Positions 46,875 to 55,165 of a stretch of DNA of 64,000 nucleotides are shown here, one piece after another; position 1 is the stretch's first letter; every line of letters starts with the position of its first letter. The notes below the pieces were generated by a model, which searched no databases, was not told the DNA's origin, and saw only the letters and a list, made by a program, of their open reading frames with translations. Source of the DNA: Streptomyces brasiliensis (GTDB taxonomy: Bacteria > Actinomycetota > Actinomycetes > Streptomycetales > Streptomycetaceae). The position numbers and the translations under genes were made by a program. Location of the stretch: positions 124,001 through 188,000 of the forward strand of contig NZ_BMQA01000013.1 in assembly GCF_014647875.1 (NCBI RefSeq), read 5' to 3'.

Positions 46875-47884
46875 GGCGAGCCCTCCTCGGTGTGCGGGGT
46901 GCCGCCCGGTGCCTCGCTCATGGGCACGTACCCCAACGTGGTGTCGACGACGTTGCGCAGCGGGCGATCCGCTGTCCAGCGCGCGAAGTTGGCGAGGAAC
47001 AACTCCGCGAGATCCTCCAGCCAGCCGTGGGTGTCGGCCGACATGTGCGGGGAGATCAGCAGCCCCGGCGCGGTCCACAGGGGGCTGTCCGGCGGCAGCG
47101 GCTCCCGGCGGAAGACGTCGAGCGCGGCACCGCCGAGCCGGCCGTCGCGCAGCGCGGCCACCAGGTCGGCCTCGACGACGTGCGGTCCGCGCCCGACGTT
47201 GACGAACCGCGCACCTCGCTTCATTCGGGCGAAGGCGGCCGCGTCGAACATGTCCGCGGTCTCGTCCGTCAAGGGCGCGGCGCAGACCACCCAGTCCGCG
47301 TCCGGCAGCAGCCCCGCCAACTCGCCGAAGCCGTACACCCGGCCGAAGTCCGGGTCCCGCCCGCGCGCCGTACGGGACACCAGCGCGACCCGCAGCCCGA
47401 GGGCGCTCAGCACCCGGGCGACGGCCCGGCCGATGGGGCCGCCGCCGACCACGACCGCGCGGGTGCCCGCCACGCGCTCCGTCTCCCGGTGCTGCCAGAT
47501 ACGGGAGCGCTGGCGGTCCAGCGTGCCCGGCAGGTCCTTGGCCATGGCGAGTACCAGCCCCGCCACGTACTCGGCGATCGGTTCCTCGAAAACGCCGCGC
47601 GAGTTGGTGATGACGGCGCCCGAGCGCAGCAGCGCGGGGAAGAGCAGGCGGTCCACGCCCGCGCTCGCGGTGTGCACCCAGCGGGGCCCGCCGTGCTCGG
47701 GCCAGGCGGCGGGCAGGGCCTCGGTGAGGAAGTCCCACACCAGCAGGGCGTCTGCCTCGCGCAGCGCCTCGGCGAGGTCCGCCTCGCCGACCCGCCGCAG
47801 TCGCGCCCGGTCCTTGACCCGGTCGAGGAGCGGCGGCTCCTGGTCTCCCAGCACCACGACGAGGGGGAGTTCGGTTGTCCTCAT
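46871..47884 (-). CDS. D-2-hydroxyacid dehydrogenase family protein
   Basis: The 337-residue protein has the NAD-binding fold (TRAVVVGGGPIGRAVARVL), VSRTARGRDPDFGRVY, FVNVGRGPHVVEADLVAALR and LDVFRREPLPPDSPLW. The catalytic His of the usual GHE motif falls in LLISPHMSADTHGWLED. The family reduces 2-oxoacids or oxidises 2-hydroxyacids with NAD(P). ATG 47884 is the first family-consistent start. It heads a minus-strand unit with the amidase, divergent from the racemase-like gene at 48065, with a GntR-type site between them. Confidence 0.88.
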   Translation of the reverse strand: MRTTELPLVVVLGDQEPPLLDRVKDRARLRRVGEADLAEALREADALLVWDFLTEALPAAWPEHGGPRWVHTASAGVDRLLFPALLRSGAVITNSRGVFEEPIAEYVAGLVLAMAKDLPGTLDRQRSRIWQHRETERVAGTRAVVVGGGPIGRAVARVLSALGLRVALVSRTARGRDPDFGRVYGFGELAGLLPDADWVVCAAPLTDETADMFDAAAFARMKRGARFVNVGRGPHVVEADLVAALRDGRLGGAALDVFRREPLPPDSPLWTAPGLLISPHMSADTHGWLEDLAELFLANFARWTADRPLRNVVDTTLGYVPMSEAPGGTPHTEEGSP

Positions 47885-48021
47885 GGCAGCCCTTCGGGTC
47901 GCTGCGACGCGGGCTCGGCACGATCCCGTACCTGCATCAGGATCGGCGCAGGCGGGACGCGCGGCGCGCGCGGCCGGCCGGGCGCGCCCACCGATTGACA
48001 CCGTAGGACCAGCTCTGTAGG

Positions 48022-48033
48022 ATTGTCAACAAT
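48022..48033. promoter_or_regulatory. GntR/FCD-type operator, second copy
   Basis: ATTGTCAACAAT (48022-48033) sits in an imperfect palindrome from 48017 to 48037 between the divergent dehydrogenase and racemase-like genes. It shares GTAGGATTGTCAACAA with the site at 43139-43154. The FCD-type GntR gene at 48846 is the likely binder and so may regulate itself. Confidence 0.65.
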
Positions 48034-48064
48034 CTACACTTCTATGCGGGGAGGGCGGGTGCAC

Positions 48065-48817
48065 GTGGCTGACCGCACGACGACGGTGGGATTCCTCTAC
48101 CCCGGGTACTCCGCGGAGGACGACTACCCACGGCTGGAGCGCCTGATCGGCGGGGGAGTCCGATTCCCCCTGGTGCACACGGACATGGGTGAGGACGCGC
48201 ACCGCGTGGACGCCCTCCGGGAGATGGGAGCCATCCACCGGCTGACCGGGGGCCTGGCCGAGCTGAAGCGCTACGACGTCGACGCCGTGGTGTGGGCCTG
48301 CACGAGCGCCAGCTTCATCTACGGGCGCCAGGGCGCCGGCCAGCAGGCCGAGGAACTCGCGGAGGCGGCGGGCGTCCCCGCGTCCAGCACCTCCTTCGCC
48401 TTCGTGGACGCGCTCCAGGCGCTGGGCGTGCGCAGCGTCTCCGTCGCCGCCACCTATCCGGAGGACGTCGCCGGGTATTTCGTCCGCTTCCTCGAGGACT
48501 CCGGGATCCGGGTGGCCCAGGTGTCCGGGCGGGGCATCATCACGGCGGCCGAGGTCGGTACGCTCTCCCGCGAGCAGGTCCTGGACCTGGCCCAGGCCAA
48601 TGACCACGAGGACGCGGAGGCGGTCCTGCTGCCGGACACCGCCCTGCACACCGCGGCATGGCTGGACGATCTCGAACAGGCCGTCGGCAAGACCGTCCTG
48701 ACGGCCAATCAGGTCACCGTCTGGGAGGGGCTCCGGCTCGCGGGCGACACCGCCGCGCGGGACGGCCTCGGACGGCTGTTCCGCCAGGTCACGCCCCTGC
48801 CTCCGTCGGCAAGATGA
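48065..48817 (+). CDS. Asp/Glu racemase-like protein (maleate isomerase/EutA type), second copy
   Basis: The 250-residue protein has the two superfamily blocks: TTTVGFLYPGYSAEDDYPRL, then VVWACTSASFIYG with Cys. The second Cys position is changed (AVLLPDTALHTAAWL), so the mechanism may differ from a two-Cys racemase. VLTANQVTVWEGLRLAG is like that of the first copy at 37355. GTG 48065 follows GGGGAGGGCGGG; ATG 48044 and GTG 48059 are alternatives. The GntR gene begins 28 bp after its stop, so they form one unit. Confidence 0.8.
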   Translation: MADRTTTVGFLYPGYSAEDDYPRLERLIGGGVRFPLVHTDMGEDAHRVDALREMGAIHRLTGGLAELKRYDVDAVVWACTSASFIYGRQGAGQQAEELAEAAGVPASSTSFAFVDALQALGVRSVSVAATYPEDVAGYFVRFLEDSGIRVAQVSGRGIITAAEVGTLSREQVLDLAQANDHEDAEAVLLPDTALHTAAWLDDLEQAVGKTVLTANQVTVWEGLRLAGDTAARDGLGRLFRQVTPLPPSAR

Positions 48818-48845
48818 CGGTGGAACGGAAGAAGGAGAAGTGAAC

Positions 48846-49550
48846 ATGCCGGGAGCCAAACGGCTGCAGCCCGTCAAGCGCGAGCCCGCCGCCCTGTCGA
48901 TCGCCCACCAGCTGACCCAGGCGATCATGGACGGCACGCTGCCGCCCGGCACCCAGCTCGGAGAGGCCGAGCTGGCCGCGGAACTCGGTGTCAGCCGGGG
49001 GCCGTTGCGGGAGGCGATGCAGCGTCTCGTGCAGCAGGGCATCGCCCGCAGCGAGCCCCACCGCGGCGTCTTCGTGATCACCCTCACCCAGGACGACGTC
49101 CGGGACATCTACCTCGCCAGAACGGCCGTCGAGTCCGCCGCCTGCCGGCTCATCCTCGGACGCGACCCCCAGGGCTCGGCGGACCGCCTGGCGCTCGTGC
49201 ACGGCGCCATGGCGGAGGCGGCGCAACGAGGTGACCACACCGCGCTGAGTGCTGCCGACACCGAGCTCCACCAGGTGCTCGTCGACGAGTCCGGCAGCCC
49301 CCGGCTCAAGCGCATGGCGCAGACGCTCTTCGTGGAGACCCGCATGTGCATCACGGCACTCCAGGACAAGTACCCGGTGCCGGACGTCATGGTCGACGAG
49401 CACGCGGCGATCATCCAGGCCATCCGGGACGGCGACGAGGAACACCTGCTGCGGCTGATGGAGGAGCACATGCAGGACGCCGTGGACAGGTTGACCCAGG
49501 ACCCGGTGCAGGGCGCGCCGGACGCGGCCGTTGTCGCCGCCGGGTCCTGA
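48846..49550 (+). CDS. GntR family (FadR/FCD) regulator
   Basis: The 234-residue protein has a GntR winged HTH (SIAHQLTQAIMDGTLPPGTQ, LAAELGVSRGPLREAMQRLVQQG) and an FCD ligand domain with metal-binding positions (LYLARTAVESAA-type helix, DTELHQVLVDESG, DEHAAIIQAIRDGDEEH, LMEEHMQDAV). ATG 48846 follows AAGGAGAAGTGAAC. FCD regulators bind TNGT..ACNA palindromes, and two such sites occur in this island at 43144 and 48022. It is the probable master regulator of the catabolic island, responding to a carboxylate. Confidence 0.92.
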   Translation: MPGAKRLQPVKREPAALSIAHQLTQAIMDGTLPPGTQLGEAELAAELGVSRGPLREAMQRLVQQGIARSEPHRGVFVITLTQDDVRDIYLARTAVESAACRLILGRDPQGSADRLALVHGAMAEAAQRGDHTALSAADTELHQVLVDESGSPRLKRMAQTLFVETRMCITALQDKYPVPDVMVDEHAAIIQAIRDGDEEHLLRLMEEHMQDAVDRLTQDPVQGAPDAAVVAAGS

Positions 49551-49590
49551 AGTCTCGCGCTGTCCGGCTTCTGCCGTCCGACCAGGCGCG

Positions 49591-50427
49591 TCAGTCGGCG
49601 CGGCCGTCGTACAACACGGGGTTGAGCGGGGTACTGGGGATTCGGCCGGCTTCCGTGTCCGGCATCCAGCCCAGGTCGCGAGTCTGCTGCCTGTTGGTGG
49701 GCTCGGCGACCCGGATGTCCGCGTCCATGTAGATCACGGTCATCACGCGGCGCGGCTCCGTGCCGTGGTTCGGGCCCGCGTGGTGGAAGGTCCAGCCGCG
49801 GTGGAAGCCGGCGTCACCGAGGGCGAAGGGCTCGACGACGTCCTCGAAGTCCTGCTCGGCCAGGGCTTCCTCGAGTCGTGCCTCGGACTCGTCGGAGATG
49901 GGGAGGTCGCGGCCGTAGGAGAAGTTGTGGCTGCCGCGCGCGTAGGCCAGGGGACCCATGTCGAGAGGGGTCTCCTGGAGGGGCAGCCAGATCGTCAGGC
50001 ACCGGTCGGAGGACAGCGGCCAGTAGTACTGGTCGGCGTGCCAGGGCGTGATGCCGCCGCCAGGCTCCTTGTACAGGGCCTGGTCGTGGTAGAGGCGCAC
50101 GGCGTGCACACCGAGGAGCGCGGCCGCGATACCGGCCAGCCGGCGCGCGAACACCAGCCGCTTGACCTTCTCGTTCTCCCGCCACAGGTTCGTCACCTGC
50201 AAGAACGCCTTGCCGTACGTGTCACGCTCCGCCAATGGCAGATGCTGGGTGTTCAGTCTGATCACCTCGGAGGTGATCGTCGGCTCGTACTCCGCGATCG
50301 CCTCCGGGGACAGCACGCCGGAGAGGTGGACGAAGCCGTCGCGGTTGAAGTCGGCGGTCGCGGTCGGGGTCAGGCCGTCGTAGGCGGTGTCCAATTCGCA
50401 GACGGGTGCGTGCGGCAGCGCGGTCAT
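49591..50427 (-). CDS. PhyH-family Fe(II)/2-oxoglutarate dioxygenase
   Basis: The 278-residue protein has NRDGFVHLSGVLSPEAIAEYE at the N-terminus. The iron site is TPWHADQYYWP (HxD), followed by PLAYARGSHNFSYG and FHHAGPNHGTEPRRVMTVIY with the distal His and the 2-oxoglutarate-binding Arg. It is related to ectoine hydroxylase and phytanoyl-CoA dioxygenase. It hydroxylates a small molecule using oxygen and 2-oxoglutarate. ATG 50427 follows TGAGGAGCAACGCGAC. It is convergent with the GntR gene. The substrate is not known, and no ectABC genes are in view. Confidence 0.88.
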   Translation of the reverse strand: MTALPHAPVCELDTAYDGLTPTATADFNRDGFVHLSGVLSPEAIAEYEPTITSEVIRLNTQHLPLAERDTYGKAFLQVTNLWRENEKVKRLVFARRLAGIAAALLGVHAVRLYHDQALYKEPGGGITPWHADQYYWPLSSDRCLTIWLPLQETPLDMGPLAYARGSHNFSYGRDLPISDESEARLEEALAEQDFEDVVEPFALGDAGFHRGWTFHHAGPNHGTEPRRVMTVIYMDADIRVAEPTNRQQTRDLGWMPDTEAGRIPSTPLNPVLYDGRAD

Positions 50428-50918
50428 GTCGCGTTGCTCCTCATACGTCAGGGGGAGGGCGGGTTGCCGGTCTCCACCGTCGCAGCGCGAAACCGGCTTT
50501 GCCACACGGCTGTTGCCCATTTCTGGTACTCGGTTGTCCCTCAGGCGCACGGCCGACTCCCGGGCTACGATGCCCGCGTGAAGCCGCGCTACGAGCAGCC
50601 GGACGTCCCCGACGGGACCACTTTCTGTTGCTTCGTCAACAACCTGGCTACGTATCCCGTGGGCACTGCCCAGTCTACCGGCCTCCACCCCTGTTGACCA
50701 GGCAAAACCCGCTCCTCGGTCGTCTGGCGCCTTCCGGGCAGACGGAGCAGTTCTAGGGCTTCTACCCCACGAGTGAAGCGCCGTGGAGGACGGGTTCATC
50801 AAACGGGTGATCTTGTGACCCATGATCACCCTGATTCACCTGACGTGCCGTGGGAATACCGCTTGTCCCGGGGTGACCGTGAATGTGATCCCTCTATCGA
50901 ACGAGAAGGATGTACGAC
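50428..50918. other. Junction region with truncated regulator start
   Basis: A GTG at 50578 opens a frame VKPRYEQPDVPDGTTFC that resembles the start of an AraC-type regulator often divergent from PhyH genes. It ends at 50697 after 39 codons. The following DNA is lower in GC and belongs to the inserted segment. GGGTGATC (50805-50812) and GATCACCC (50824-50831) form an inverted repeat upstream of the DUF3644 gene. The AraC reading is weak. Confidence 0.3.
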
Positions 50919-52037
50919 ATGGCACACGCCCGCTGGCACCACATCCTCATGGTGTCGCAGCGCCACGTCCTGAAGGCAGTTGACGAGTGGAACTGCTCAA
51001 GTGGCAACTACTCCGACTTCCTCACGCACATGCATAAGGCGTGGCACTACCTGCTTCACGCGGAGTTCCACATGGACAAGATCGACTACCACTACAAGGA
51101 CCCCAAGACCGGCCAGTACGTCTTGATCGACGGTGAGCCGAAGGCGTGGGATCTGGAGTGGTGCCTGAAGCAGCGCTACACCAACAGCGCCGATCCGGTC
51201 CGCTTGAACGCCGAGCTCTTCGTCGCGCTCCGCAACAAGGTGGAACACCGGTACGAGCACAACCTGAAGATCGCCACGGGTGGCAAGGCGCAGGCGCTCG
51301 TCATGAACTACGAGCAGGAGATGGTGGACTACTTCGGTTCCAAGTACAGCCTCGCCGATCGACTTCGCTTCCCGATCTCTCTTCAGGCACTCACGGCCGA
51401 GGGTCGCGAGCAGCTCCAGGAGGCGGCGAAGAAGCTGCCGAAGCACACCCGCGACCTGGTGGCGAAGTTCGAGGCGGCCATCGACCCCGACCTACTGGAT
51501 GATCTTAAGTACGACTACCGCGTCCGGCTCGTGCCCATGGTCGGCTCGAAGACAGAGGCCGACCTGGCGATCGACTTCGTGAAGCTCGACGAGCTGACCG
51601 AGGAGGAGCGCAAGGTCATGGTCGAGGCTGGGCGCAAGGGCACCGTCATCATTAGGGACCGCCAGGTGGAGGTGGCGGACAAGGCGAAGCTGCGCGCGAA
51701 GCAGGTCTGCACGCTCGTCGAGGAGCAGTTGCCCTTCGAGTTCAGCCCGTTCAGCGAGCACCTGGAGATGTGGCAGCGGTTCAAGGTGCGCCCTGCGAAG
51801 AACTCCGCCAAGCCGTACGACACCGATGCGAGGTATTGCATCTACAGTGAGGCGTTCAACTCCTACCTGTACACATCGACCTGGGTGGCGAAGATTATCA
51901 AGGAGATCGGCACCGTCGAGAAGTACCGCAAGTTCTTCGGCAAGGAGCCGCGCATGAAGACGGTCATCCCCTTGCCGAAGCAGGCGGGCTCGCCCACCGA
52001 GGAGGGTGTGCCCCACCCGCAGAGCGAGAGCGCCTGA
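50919..52037 (+). CDS. DUF3644 (HEPN-like) protein
   Basis: The 372-residue protein matches DUF3644: HMHKAWHYLLHAEFHMDKID, YVLIDGEPKAWDLEWCLKQRY, LNAELFVALRNKVEHRYEHN and KYDYRVRLVPMVGSKTEADL. The RNKVEH segment (R105-H110) is an Rx4H motif as in HEPN ribonucleases, some of which serve phage defence or toxin-antitoxin systems. ATG 50919 is preferred because AGAAGG is well spaced from it; ATG 50910 is possible. GC and codon use are lower than for neighbours, which suggests acquisition. A defence role is inference. Confidence 0.8.
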   Translation: MAHARWHHILMVSQRHVLKAVDEWNCSSGNYSDFLTHMHKAWHYLLHAEFHMDKIDYHYKDPKTGQYVLIDGEPKAWDLEWCLKQRYTNSADPVRLNAELFVALRNKVEHRYEHNLKIATGGKAQALVMNYEQEMVDYFGSKYSLADRLRFPISLQALTAEGREQLQEAAKKLPKHTRDLVAKFEAAIDPDLLDDLKYDYRVRLVPMVGSKTEADLAIDFVKLDELTEEERKVMVEAGRKGTVIIRDRQVEVADKAKLRAKQVCTLVEEQLPFEFSPFSEHLEMWQRFKVRPAKNSAKPYDTDARYCIYSEAFNSYLYTSTWVAKIIKEIGTVEKYRKFFGKEPRMKTVIPLPKQAGSPTEEGVPHPQSESA

Positions 52038-52102
52038 ACGACACAGAGCGCCCGACCACGGCGGAGGTCGAGCACTCTTGTTCAGGGGAGCCTAGCGGCT
52101 GC

Positions 52103-52819
52103 CTAGGACGGACGCCGCTGCGCCAACACGGGAATGGCCGCGATCTTCTCCGGCGTGAGGTCGCCCCAGACCAAGCCGCGCGGACGCCTGCGGTTGGGGC
52201 ACGGGATCACCTCGCCGGGCGTGACGATGTAGTCCACGGAGAAATCGTGCTCCGTCTCGGGGATGTCGTCCTCGATGACCTGGAGTTCGTGCACGGGCGC
52301 CACGATCACGGTGTTCTCGGTGACCAGGCCGGCCTCGATTAGAAGTGCGACTTCAAGGTCGGAGTACCCGGCGCCCTTGCCGATGCGCGCACCGGAGCGG
52401 TTCACGGCCACGCTGCCGCAGACGACTATGTCGATCGGCTCGACCTCTTCAACGCCGACGCGCCGGGCAACCTGGGCTGCACCCTTCTTCTCGGCGGCCT
52501 CCTCGGGCGGGAGCGTCAGATTCTCGGGGTCGAGCAGGTAGAACGGTTGCGGGCTGGCCATCCTCGGCACGGCCATGTAGACGCGCTTGCCGTCCTTGAG
52601 CGCACGGGCACGTACAGGAAGCTGCGCCCAGTCAGGGTTGGCCTTGACGGTCGTTGCTCGCCGCCATTCATCCAGACCGGCCAGCTGTTCGGCGGTCCCC
52701 TCAGTTCCGTAGAAGCCGGGGATCTTCCCGTACGAATCGGCTGGTGCACCGCCGCCGTCGATGAGTCGTCGCCACACCCGCTCGCGTACGGCCTGCTTAG
52801 CCTGGTCGATGTCCGTCAC
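52103..52819 (-). CDS. 5-formyltetrahydrofolate cyclo-ligase-like protein
   Basis: The 238-residue protein has KQAVRERVWRRLIDGGGAPA at the N-terminus and a GARIGKGAGYSDLEVALL motif, the YGxGxGYYD-type substrate loop of cyclo-ligases. VIVAPVHELQVIEDDIPETEHD follows. It is longer than the classical enzyme and resembles the MTHFS-domain variant. It would make 5,10-methenyltetrahydrofolate from 5-formyltetrahydrofolate with ATP. It lies 12 bp downstream of the XRE-TPR stop on the same strand, so they form one unit. Codon use fits the inserted segment. Confidence 0.82.
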   Translation of the reverse strand: MTDIDQAKQAVRERVWRRLIDGGGAPADSYGKIPGFYGTEGTAEQLAGLDEWRRATTVKANPDWAQLPVRARALKDGKRVYMAVPRMASPQPFYLLDPENLTLPPEEAAEKKGAAQVARRVGVEEVEPIDIVVCGSVAVNRSGARIGKGAGYSDLEVALLIEAGLVTENTVIVAPVHELQVIEDDIPETEHDFSVDYIVTPGEVIPCPNRRRPRGLVWGDLTPEKIAAIPVLAQRRPS

Positions 52820-52831
52820 GCCCCACCTGTT

Positions 52832-53995
52832 CTATATGGCCATGAGCGCAAGCAACCTGTCGTTGATCTCCTGCGCCCACGGCTCGTTCCTCCACTGCCG
52901 CAGTTCCCGCCCGGCAGAGAACGCCAGATTAAGACCGCCTCCGCCGCGCGTCAGCTCGACGGCATCAATGGTGCGGTGCATGACGCTCGCCGCCTCGTCG
53001 AGCTTGCTTTGGCGGATGAGCGCCAAGGTTAAGTTCCCCAGCGCGATAGCTTGACTCTTCTTCTTGGACGCCAGCGCCCGCGAGGTCATGCGGAGGATGG
53101 GTTCGGCCCGCTCCGGTAGGTCGAGGAACAGGTAACACGATCCGGTAAGCCGGTTGAACTCGTTGACCGTGTAGTACGGCGCGGCCACATCGTCAGGGTG
53201 GACCCGGTCGAACTGAGTCTCGGCCTTCTTCAGTGCGTCCTCGCACTCAGCAAGCGCACCAGTCATGGCGTACCCCTCGGCGACGTGAAGAAGCGAGAGA
53301 CCAGTTAGTGACGGACTGACCAGCTTGGCGGCCTCGGCAGCTTGCTCGGCGAGCGTCACGCCCCGGCCAGGGTTCTTCTCGCCGTAGAGCGCAACGAAGC
53401 TCATGCGGAGTGTTGCGTATGCCTCGGTCGAAGGGTCGTGAGCGTGCTTCGCTGCACCGACCGCTTCTTTGAAGTACAGGACCGGCGCGTGGTGGTCGCG
53501 ACGCTGGCTGACGTCCCACACCAGCTGTCCCATGAACGTCGCTGAGTCGGCTTCGACTGCGAAGAGCGCACGCCGCACGCGGGGGTTCGCGGCGTTCTCG
53601 CGGAGGAACCGCACCTGGCCGTGAAGCTGACCAGCTCGGCCAAGCAACGCCGTCGACGCCTCTTGGTCGTAGGACTCATCCAGCTTGCGTAGCTGCTCGT
53701 GAAGGTAGGCGACCACCATGAGGTCGGCCGACCCTGGGTTCTCCAGGGCATACGTCATCCGCTCACTTGGTCGAACGTCGGTGGCCGTCACGTCGTCTAG
53801 GAGCGCTTGAAGCTCCCCGCTCGACACCTTGAGTGCGCGCGCCAGTTTTGGCCGTAACCAAGCTTGTGGCTCCGTGTCGGCGCTCTCCCAGCGACCTACC
53901 GTTGAACGCTCGACGCCTAGATACTCGGCAAGCCCCTCTTGCGTGAAGCCTGCCGCTTTGCGACGTTGAGCTAGGCGTATGCGCTTGCTTGCCAT
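52832..53995 (-). CDS. XRE-family regulator with TPR domain
   Basis: The 387-residue protein starts with an HTH (RLAQRRKAAGFTQEGLAEYL, GVERSTVGRWESADTEPQAW) at residues 6-60. A long helical TPR-like region follows with repeats such as LHVAEGYAMTGALAECEDAL and IALGNLTLALIRQSKLDEAA. This is the Streptomyces XRE-TPR signalling type, which often binds peptides or small metabolites. ATG 53995 follows GGAGGGATGGGCG. It is divergent from the resolvase-like/HATPase pair. Its target is unknown. Confidence 0.85.
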   Translation of the reverse strand: MASKRIRLAQRRKAAGFTQEGLAEYLGVERSTVGRWESADTEPQAWLRPKLARALKVSSGELQALLDDVTATDVRPSERMTYALENPGSADLMVVAYLHEQLRKLDESYDQEASTALLGRAGQLHGQVRFLRENAANPRVRRALFAVEADSATFMGQLVWDVSQRRDHHAPVLYFKEAVGAAKHAHDPSTEAYATLRMSFVALYGEKNPGRGVTLAEQAAEAAKLVSPSLTGLSLLHVAEGYAMTGALAECEDALKKAETQFDRVHPDDVAAPYYTVNEFNRLTGSCYLFLDLPERAEPILRMTSRALASKKKSQAIALGNLTLALIRQSKLDEAASVMHRTIDAVELTRGGGGLNLAFSAGRELRQWRNEPWAQEINDRLLALMAI

Positions 53996-54212
53996 CGCCC
54001 ATCCCTCCGGTGCATGGGGCGAGTTACCACCGTAGTGGCGCACGAGACGTCTGTGCAGGCCAGACCCAGGAATGCCACACAGATGCGTCATCCGTGCAGC
54101 ACCTTTGCTGTGGTGTTTGCGCAGGTCAAACCGCTTCTCTGCTGGCAGGTTGGCGAGCGGATAGAACCCCGTGCCACCGCTCGCCAACCGTTCCAGTCCC
54201 TCGGAGGAACGG

Positions 54213-54557
54213 ATGCGACCTGCCATGTTCGGTTACATGCGGCTCGCCGCAAGTGACGACCCAGACGAAAACGAAACGATCCAACGGGAGTTGGCGACCT
54301 ACGCCACCCGCGAGGGGTTTGAGCTGGAGCGGCTGTTCATCGAGCGACTCGACGCCCGTGATGAGTCCGCCTTCTTCGCTCTGGTCGACGCCCTCAAGAC
54401 CGCCGACGTCAAGAACGTGATCGTGCCGTCCTTGTGGCACTTCGCTCGACTGCCTGGTCTACAAGCTGCCATGCGCGACCACATCGAACGCGAGCTGGGC
54501 GCGCGGCTGTGGGTCATCCAAAGCACCGTCGCACAGCTGAAGGGTGCTGTGTCATGA
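54213..54557 (+). CDS. Resolvase-N-like small protein
   Basis: The 114-residue protein reads FGYMRLAASDDPDENETIQ, ELATYATREGFELERLFIER and VKNVIVPSLWHFARLPGLQA, the order of a serine-recombinase N-terminal domain. The nucleophile Ser (usually YxRVSt) is absent: the motif reads YMRLAASDD, and there is no C-terminal DNA-binding domain. It is therefore unlikely to recombine DNA and is probably a repurposed domain. GGAGGAACGG precedes ATG 54213. The HATPase gene overlaps its stop by 4 bp. Confidence 0.65.
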   Translation: MRPAMFGYMRLAASDDPDENETIQRELATYATREGFELERLFIERLDARDESAFFALVDALKTADVKNVIVPSLWHFARLPGLQAAMRDHIERELGARLWVIQSTVAQLKGAVS

Positions 54558-55165
54558 GCGCCGACACCGTGAACCCGATCCCCCTGTACGCATCCTCGCT
54601 GCGCTTGACCGCCGTACCTACGGCTGTCGGCTGCTCGCGAATGTTCGTCGGCCACACCTTGAAGCTCTGGCAGCTTAAAGATCACGCGGAGACGGCGACG
54701 CTCGTGATGAGTGAGCTCGTCACCAACGCCGTGAAGGCGAGCGGCATTACCGAGCCGGAGCCGAAGGCGTGGCAGATCACGGCCGAACACGTCATCGGAA
54801 TACAGCTTCGGGCTATTGAAGCCAGCCTGTACGTCGAGGTCTGGGACAGAAGCGACCAGGCGCCGGTACGGAAGAACCCCGACCTTGAGACAGAAGGTGG
54901 GCGCGGCCTACTGCTCGTCGAACAGCTCGCCAAGCGCTGGAACGTCTACCGACCGCGCGTTGGCGGCAAGGTCGTGTGGGCTGAGTTGCCCCTCGGTGTC
55001 CCCGTGGAGCTGCGCCCTTTCGAGCACACCCCACCACCGCTACCCAGGGGCATCCGGGCAATGCAGGGGCCAGTTGAAAGCCAGGCACGTTCGGCGCTGC
55101 TCGACGTGCTGATGACGACGACGGTTGACGCGATGTGCGCGGCGCGCGTGATCCGTGAGACCTAG
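54554..55165 (+). CDS. HATPase_c_2 ATP-binding (anti-sigma-type) protein
   Basis: The 203-residue protein has an HATPase fold with ATLVMSELVTNAVKASG (N box), SLYVEVWDRSDQAP (G1 box Asp) and LETEGGRGLLLVEQLAKRW (G2). This is the RsbW/SpoIIAB-like single-domain kinase group. Streptomyces has many of these, coded beside XRE regulators, and they may act as anti-sigma factors or as signal proteins. The ATGA overlap with the resolvase-like gene shows coupling. Its stop is at the left end of the IS5 element. Confidence 0.85.
   Translation: MSADTVNPIPLYASSLRLTAVPTAVGCSRMFVGHTLKLWQLKDHAETATLVMSELVTNAVKASGITEPEPKAWQITAEHVIGIQLRAIEASLYVEVWDRSDQAPVRKNPDLETEGGRGLLLVEQLAKRWNVYRPRVGGKVVWAELPLGVPVELRPFEHTPPPLPRGIRAMQGPVESQARSALLDVLMTTTVDAMCAARVIRET

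Noticed and set aside
49591..50427. Calling the PhyH gene ectD (ectoine hydroxylase)
   Set aside because: No ectABC genes are present and the family has many substrates. Only the fold and iron ligands can be supported.
54213..54557. Functional serine recombinase for mobilising the 50.7-55.2 kb segment
   Set aside because: The catalytic Ser is missing and the protein lacks a DNA-binding domain, so it is unlikely to be the mobility enzyme.
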